The position numbers and the translations under genes were made by a program. A stretch of DNA of 11,474 nt from Bordetella parapertussis (GTDB lineage: Bacteria > Pseudomonadota > Gammaproteobacteria > Burkholderiales > Burkholderiaceae_B): assembly GCA_943331855.1 (NCBI GenBank), contig CALQNE010000097.1, forward strand, positions 1 to 11,474, written 5' to 3'. Below, piece by piece: positions 8,824-11,474 of this stretch. Below the pieces are notes generated by a model. It was given only the letters and a program-made list of their open reading frames with translations, did no database searches and was not told the DNA's origin. Every line of letters begins with the position of its first letter. Position 1 is the first letter of the stretch.

Positions 8824-8871
8824 GATAAAAAAAATGAACCCGCGAGACTGTGTCTGTATGGGTTCATTTTT
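8824..8871 (-). terminator. Rho-independent terminator or attenuator after mdh
   Basis: The minus strand forms a stem from AAAAATGAACCC (8860-8871 on the plus-strand numbering) and GGGTTCATTTTT (8830-8841), 12 bp in all with a 7-bp mixed core. The 18-base loop itself holds a small AGAC / GTCT hairpin. An unbroken run of eight U follows in the minus transcript (8827-8834). It lies 16 bases after the mdh stop and 24 bases before the prpB start. Since prpB follows on the same strand with no obvious promoter in the gap, it probably works as a partial terminator that sets prp expression below mdh. Confidence 0.8.
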
Positions 8872-8887
8872 AAACGGGCATAACGAT

Positions 8888-9877
8888 TTACTTCAGTAGA
8901 TGCGCAACGGCGTCACGTTCTTCGATCAGTTCTTTCAAGGTTAAGTCCATGCGTTCGCGAGAAAACGCATCGATTTCGAGGCCGGTCACGCGCTGATATT
9001 CGCCACCCTGGCAAGTAACGGGCACGCCATACATCGTGCCTTCAGGAATGCCATAGCTGCCATCTGAGGCGATGCCCATGGTGACCCATTTGCCGTTTGT
9101 ACCCAGCACCCAGTCACGGATGTGGTCAATTGCCGCGTTTGCAGCCGAAGCGGCCGAAGATAAGCCGCGCGCCTCGATGATGGCTGCGCCGCGCTTGCCA
9201 ACCGTGGGCAAGAATACGTCGCGATTCCAGACTGGATCGTTAATGAGTTTTTCAACGCTTTGGCCGCCAATCGTTGCAAAGCGGTAATCGGCGTACATCG
9301 TGGGGGAGTGATTGCCCCAAACCGCTAATTTTTGAATATCAGCAACAGGTTTGCCTAATTTTGAGGCCAGTTGTGACAGGGCACGGTTGTGGTCAAGGCG
9401 CAGCATTGCCGTAAAGTTTTTTGCGGGCAGATCGGGTGCCGATTTCATGGCGATGTAGCCATTCGTATTAGCTGGGTTACCAACCACCAGCACTTTCACG
9501 TTGCGGTGGGCGACGTCATTCAACGCCTTGCCTTGCGCTGTAAAAATTGCTGCGTTCACGGCCAACAAGTCGGCGCGTTCCATGCCGGGGCCGCGAGGAC
9601 GCGAACCGACCAGCAAAGCGACTTCGACATCCTTAAACGCTTCGCGTGGATCGCCGTGTGCGCTCATGGATTGCAGCAGCGGAAAGGCGCAGTCGTCGAG
9701 CTCCATCATCACGCCTTTGAGTGCTTTTTGTGCTTTCTCGTCAGGGATTTCAAGCAGTTGCAAGATCACAGGTTGATCTTTACCGAGCATTTCACCTGAA
9801 GCAATGCGAAACAAGAGGGCGTAACCGATTTGGCCGGCAGCACCGGTGACCGCAACGCGCACGGCGGGTTTAGACAT
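8888..9877 (-). CDS. mdh: Malate dehydrogenase (NAD-dependent)
   Basis: Mdh oxidises malate to oxaloacetate with NAD, closing the TCA cycle and supplying the co-substrate of PrpC. The 329-residue length fits the type common in betaproteobacteria and cytosolic eukaryotic enzymes rather than the 312-residue enteric form. Motifs: nucleotide-binding [13 protein letters not shown] (10-22), the mobile loop [14 protein letters not shown] (92-105) with substrate-binding arginines, [11 protein letters not shown] (133-143), LDHNRA (161-166) with catalytic Asp162, and [11 protein letters not shown] (187-197) with catalytic His190. The ATG at 9877 is preferred to a longer frame because GGAG stands six bases upstream and [16 protein letters not shown] is the usual N-terminus. 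It heads the strand unit that continues into prpBC-acnD-prpF and is divergent from gntR across an operator-bearing region. Confidence 0.97.
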   Translation of the reverse strand: MSKPAVRVAVTGAAGQIGYALLFRIASGEMLGKDQPVILQLLEIPDEKAQKALKGVMMELDDCAFPLLQSMSAHGDPREAFKDVEVALLVGSRPRGPGMERADLLAVNAAIFTAQGKALNDVAHRNVKVLVVGNPANTNGYIAMKSAPDLPAKNFTAMLRLDHNRALSQLASKLGKPVADIQKLAVWGNHSPTMYADYRFATIGGQSVEKLINDPVWNRDVFLPTVGKRGAAIIEARGLSSAASAANAAIDHIRDWVLGTNGKWVTMGIASDGSYGIPEGTMYGVPVTCQGGEYQRVTGLEIDAFSRERMDLTLKELIEERDAVAHLLK

Positions 9878-9898
9878 AGTTTTCTCCGAGAAGGCTGA

Positions 9899-9941
9899 GT
9901 TAATTGCTAGGATGTAAGAAAGAGGAAAGGTGTTAATTGCT
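9899..9941. repeat. Pair of 10-bp direct repeats in the mdh leader
   Basis: GTTAATTGCT occurs at 9899-9908 and again at 9932-9941, 33 bases apart start to start, close to three helical turns. Both lie in the 5' leader of mdh, downstream of its predicted promoter. The repeat could be a second regulator's site or chance in AT-rich leader sequence. Confidence 0.45.
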
Positions 9942-10015
9942 CTGTATAACAAGCAGTTTAGCTTTTTTGCGTCGACCCGATCCTGAGGACTGGGGAGGCA
10001 TGAATTCAGAGCGCG

Positions 10016-10044
10016 ATGCTAGAGCAAATTGACAACAGAGTCAA
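10016..10044 (-). promoter_or_regulatory. Predicted sigma-70 promoter of mdh (and possibly prp genes)
   Basis: Minus-strand TTGACT (10039-10044) and TAGCAT (10016-10021) are separated by 17 bases. Start of transcription would be near 10009, giving a leader of about 130 bases before mdh. The plus-strand block GTCAATCAA at 10040-10048 overlaps the -35 and recurs at the acnB promoter. The palindromic operator lies 11 bases upstream of this -35. Evidence is hexamer quality, spacing and resemblance to the acnB promoter. Confidence 0.55.
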
Positions 10045-10057
10045 TCAATCATATATC
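10029..10057 (+). promoter_or_regulatory. Predicted sigma-70 promoter of gntR
   Basis: A perfect TTGACA (10029-10034) stands 17 bases before TATATC (10052-10057). The predicted start, near 10064, falls inside the palindrome at 10056-10067, so binding there should block this promoter. It faces the mdh promoter, and the two -35 regions are only a few bases apart. The -10 is imperfect (4 of 6), hence moderate confidence. Confidence 0.5.
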
Positions 10058-10068
10058 TTATATAAGAC
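10055..10068. promoter_or_regulatory. Palindromic operator in the gntR/mdh divergent region
   Basis: ATCTTATATAAGAC at 10055-10068 contains the perfect palindrome TCTTATATAAGA (10056-10067). The same 14 bases recur upstream of acnB at 2009-2022. The site overlaps the predicted gntR -10 and start, and lies upstream of the mdh -35. The likely binder is the adjacent HutC-type GntR protein, acting on itself and on mdh. Binding is inferred from position and repetition. Confidence 0.75.
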
Positions 10069-10135
10069 AGAAGAGTCGTGGACTTACGGGGGCGCTTATG
10101 ACACAATGACGGTATGTGTTTAACCCGTCCTGCCC

Positions 10136-10903
10136 ATGTCTGAGGTCTTAGCCCGTAAACCCCTGTCGGCACCAAGTGCAACGGGTGCTGCGGCGTTTAG
10201 TCCACTTTACCAACAGATTAAAGACTTGTTGGTGCAGGCGCTTGACCGCGGCGACTGGAAGCCTGGCGAGGCCATTCCAAGCGAAACTGAATTGGCGCTA
10301 CGGTTTCAAGTGAGCCAGGGCACGGTGCGCAAGGCGGTGGATGAGCTTGCCGCTGAGAACCTATTGCTTCGTCGGCAGGGTAAAGGGACTTTTGTTTCAA
10401 CACACCACGAAGCCCGCGTTCGGTTTCGTTTCTTAAGGCTGGCGCCCAACCAGGGCGAGCCACAACCCGCTGAAAGCCAAATTCTTGATTGCCGTCGGAT
10501 TCGTTCAAGCGCCGAGATTGCCCGGGCGCTTGACCTGAAGGCTGGCGACCCGGTTGTGGCCATTCGTCGCCTGCTGTCGTTCGCGGGCGTGCCAACCGTC
10601 GTGGATGACATCTTTTTGCCCGGCGCACTGTTCAAGGGGTTAACGGCTGATCTGCTCAATGGTTACTCGGGGCCGCTGTATGGCTTTTTAGAAACCGAAT
10701 TTGGTATCAGTATGGTGCGTGCCGAAGAGAAGCTTCGCGCCGTCAGTGCTGACCATGAGATGAGTACGCTGTTAGCGATTCCCAAAGATACCCCTATGCT
10801 TAAAGTGGATCGTATTTCGTTTACCTACGCCGATCGTCCGGTAGAATTACGGGTGGGTCATTATGTGACCGATCGGTATCATTATCGTAATAGTTTGAAT
10901 TAA
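10136..10903 (+). CDS. GntR-family transcriptional regulator, HutC/UTRA subfamily
   Basis: The 255-residue protein is a cytoplasmic DNA-binding repressor or activator responding to a small molecule. An N-terminal winged helix-turn-helix spans about 22-88: SPLYQQIKDLL, the recognition unit SETELALRFQVSQGTVRKAV (49-68), and the wing RRQGKGTFV (79-87). A UTRA ligand-binding domain follows (about 95-250), with the subfamily's AIRRLLSFAGVPTVVDD and ending in YVTDRYHYR. The ATG at 10136 is the first possible one after an in-frame stop (10121), yet no clear Shine-Dalgarno sequence precedes it, so translation may be weak. It is divergent from mdh-prp and 89 bases ahead of sdhC on the same strand. The shared palindromes suggest control of mdh/prp, acnB and itself. 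The ligand is unknown; a methylcitrate- or TCA-derived acid is a reasonable guess. No specific symbol is assigned. Confidence 0.93.
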   Translation: MSEVLARKPLSAPSATGAAAFSPLYQQIKDLLVQALDRGDWKPGEAIPSETELALRFQVSQGTVRKAVDELAAENLLLRRQGKGTFVSTHHEARVRFRFLRLAPNQGEPQPAESQILDCRRIRSSAEIARALDLKAGDPVVAIRRLLSFAGVPTVVDDIFLPGALFKGLTADLLNGYSGPLYGFLETEFGISMVRAEEKLRAVSADHEMSTLLAIPKDTPMLKVDRISFTYADRPVELRVGHYVTDRYHYRNSLN

Positions 10904-10926
10904 TTGATTTAAATGATCCATTTGAA

Positions 10927-10955
10927 CCGATGGCCCACATCGGCGAGAATATAGT
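10927..10955 (+). promoter_or_regulatory. gntR-sdhC spacer: small hairpin and possible sdhC -10
   Basis: The 89-base spacer between gntR and sdhC has a 6-bp perfect stem, CCGATG (10927-10932) and CATCGG (10938-10943), with loop GCCCA and no T-run, so it is at best a weak terminator. TATAGT (10950-10955) resembles a -10 but has no good -35 at the right distance. Neither copy of the TCTTATATAAGA palindrome occurs here. sdh may have its own promoter or be read from gntR. Confidence 0.35.
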
Positions 10956-10992
10956 GTTAATCCTAATAAAACGTTTTTAAATCGAGGTCGTT

Positions 10993-11403
10993 ATGTCTGA
11001 CACAGCCCCAAAGCCGCGTCCTCAGTTCCGTAACATTAATGTGACGGATTTGATGCACTACCGCCTGCCCATGGCGGGTAAGGTTTCGATTCTTCATCGG
11101 ATCAGTGGTGCTGCATTGTTTGTATGCTTGCCTTTGTTGATCGCCTTGTTTGCCATGAGCTTTGGTTCAGAGGCGGGCTTTGCCTCGATGTCTAAAGTCG
11201 TTGGCCACCCGCTCATGAAGCTCATCTTGCTTGGTTTGATCTGGGGGTATCTGCATCACTTCTGCGCGGGCATTCGCTACCTGCTGCTTGATCTGCATAT
11301 TGGCGTTGATAAAGAGTCATCTGCGAAAAGTGCAAGCATGGTCATGGGCGTGAGCCTCGCACTCACGGTTGTGTTTGGTCTTAAATTGTTCGGAGTCTGG
11401 TAA
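10993..11403 (+). CDS. sdhC: Succinate dehydrogenase cytochrome b556 subunit (SdhC)
   Basis: SdhC is one of two membrane anchors of complex II; with SdhD it holds heme b and the ubiquinone site beneath SdhAB in the inner membrane. The 136-residue protein has the family signature SILHRISGAALF (32-43), containing the quinone-site serine and arginine region. Three hydrophobic helices lie at about 37-57, 73-98 and 113-134. The heme-ligand histidine appears as His89 in LHHFCAGIRYLLLD (87-100), four residues before GIR as in other SdhC proteins. The N-terminus RPQFRNINVTDLMHYRLP fits the betaproteobacterial form. GAGG five bases upstream supports the ATG. sdhD begins two bases after the stop. Oxidation of the succinate released by PrpB ties it to the genes on the other side. 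Confidence 0.95.
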   Translation: MSDTAPKPRPQFRNINVTDLMHYRLPMAGKVSILHRISGAALFVCLPLLIALFAMSFGSEAGFASMSKVVGHPLMKLILLGLIWGYLHHFCAGIRYLLLDLHIGVDKESSAKSASMVMGVSLALTVVFGLKLFGVW

Positions 11404-11405
11404 TA

Positions 11406-11474
11406 ATGGTTCCTATTGAAAAAATTGGCCCCAAACGCTTGGTGGTCGGCGCGCATTACGGTACGGGTGAGTTC
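11406..11474 (+). CDS. sdhD: Succinate dehydrogenase membrane anchor subunit SdhD, 5' end only
   Basis: Only the first 23 codons fall in the window. The start ATG lies two bases after the sdhC stop, with GGAG ten bases upstream inside the sdhC end. The segment KRLVVGAHYGTGEF at residues 10-23 resembles the N-terminal part of betaproteobacterial SdhD, just before its first membrane helix. Position directly after sdhC makes SdhD the expected gene; sdhA and sdhB would normally follow. The identification leans heavily on context. Confidence 0.82.
   Translation, partial: MVPIEKIGPKRLVVGAHYGTGEF

Noticed and set aside
9878-9952. Longer mdh start adding 25 residues (hydrophobic [21 protein letters not shown]), which could look like a signal peptide
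   Set aside because: The strong GGAG and the conserved cytoplasmic N-terminus begin at 9877, and Mdh is a cytosolic enzyme. The extension is leader sequence read in frame.
10106-10143. Two tiny reading frames in the gntR leader (ATG at 10106, five codons; ATG at 10114, nine codons overlapping the gntR start)
   Set aside because: Neither has a ribosome-binding site or a recognisable attenuator peptide. Such short frames are expected by chance, although the second one overlapping the start is worth remembering given gntR's weak ribosome-binding site.
1-11474. Mobile elements, CRISPR arrays, tRNA or rRNA genes, riboswitches
   Set aside because: No transposase, integrase, regularly spaced repeats, cloverleaf-like sequence or known riboswitch core was seen. 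The genes are all core metabolism with uniform character.

Overview
The window looks like the chromosome of a betaproteobacterium of the order Burkholderiales, most likely near the Alcaligenaceae. That is inferred from the Mdh, AcnD/PrpF and SdhC protein sequences, from the gene order mdh / gntR / sdhCD, and from moderate base composition. No 16S rRNA or other decisive marker is present, so the genus is left open. Nothing suggests a mobile element, phage or CRISPR array. The region is densely packed core metabolism.

Layout. On the minus strand, read right to left, come mdh (malate dehydrogenase), prpB (2-methylisocitrate lyase), prpC (2-methylcitrate synthase), acnD (2-methylcitrate dehydratase), prpF (2-methylaconitate isomerase), a small unrecognised two-helix membrane protein, and a small GNAT-type acetyltransferase. 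After about 210 bases holding a promoter and operator comes acnB (aconitase B), which runs off the left edge at residue 625. On the plus strand at the right end are a HutC-type GntR regulator, divergent from mdh, then sdhC and the first 23 codons of sdhD.

How the genes work together. PrpC condenses propionyl-CoA with oxaloacetate. AcnD and PrpF convert the 2-methylcitrate to 2-methyl-cis-aconitate, AcnB is the likely hydratase to 2-methylisocitrate, and PrpB cleaves that to pyruvate and succinate. Succinate dehydrogenase (sdhCD...) and Mdh return the succinate to oxaloacetate, with fumarase needed from elsewhere. The window therefore holds most of a closed propionate-oxidation loop. prpE, prpD and the usual sigma-54-type prpR are not in it.

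Regulation. The same 12-bp palindrome, TCTTATATAAGA, occurs twice: in the gntR/mdh divergent region and upstream of acnB. In both places it lies just upstream of a recognisable minus-strand promoter, and both promoters share the block GTCAATCAA (plus strand) around the -35. The natural inference is that the local GntR protein binds both sites and coordinates mdh (plus perhaps prp), acnB and its own gene. Two further RNA elements divide the minus-strand operon: a rho-independent terminator between mdh and prpB, and a perfect 12-bp hairpin with a GCAA tetraloop between prpC and acnD.

The enzymes are well-known families. The less-explored parts are the inferred regulon, the intercistronic RNA elements, and the two small genes coupled by start/stop overlaps to the end of the methylcitrate operon.
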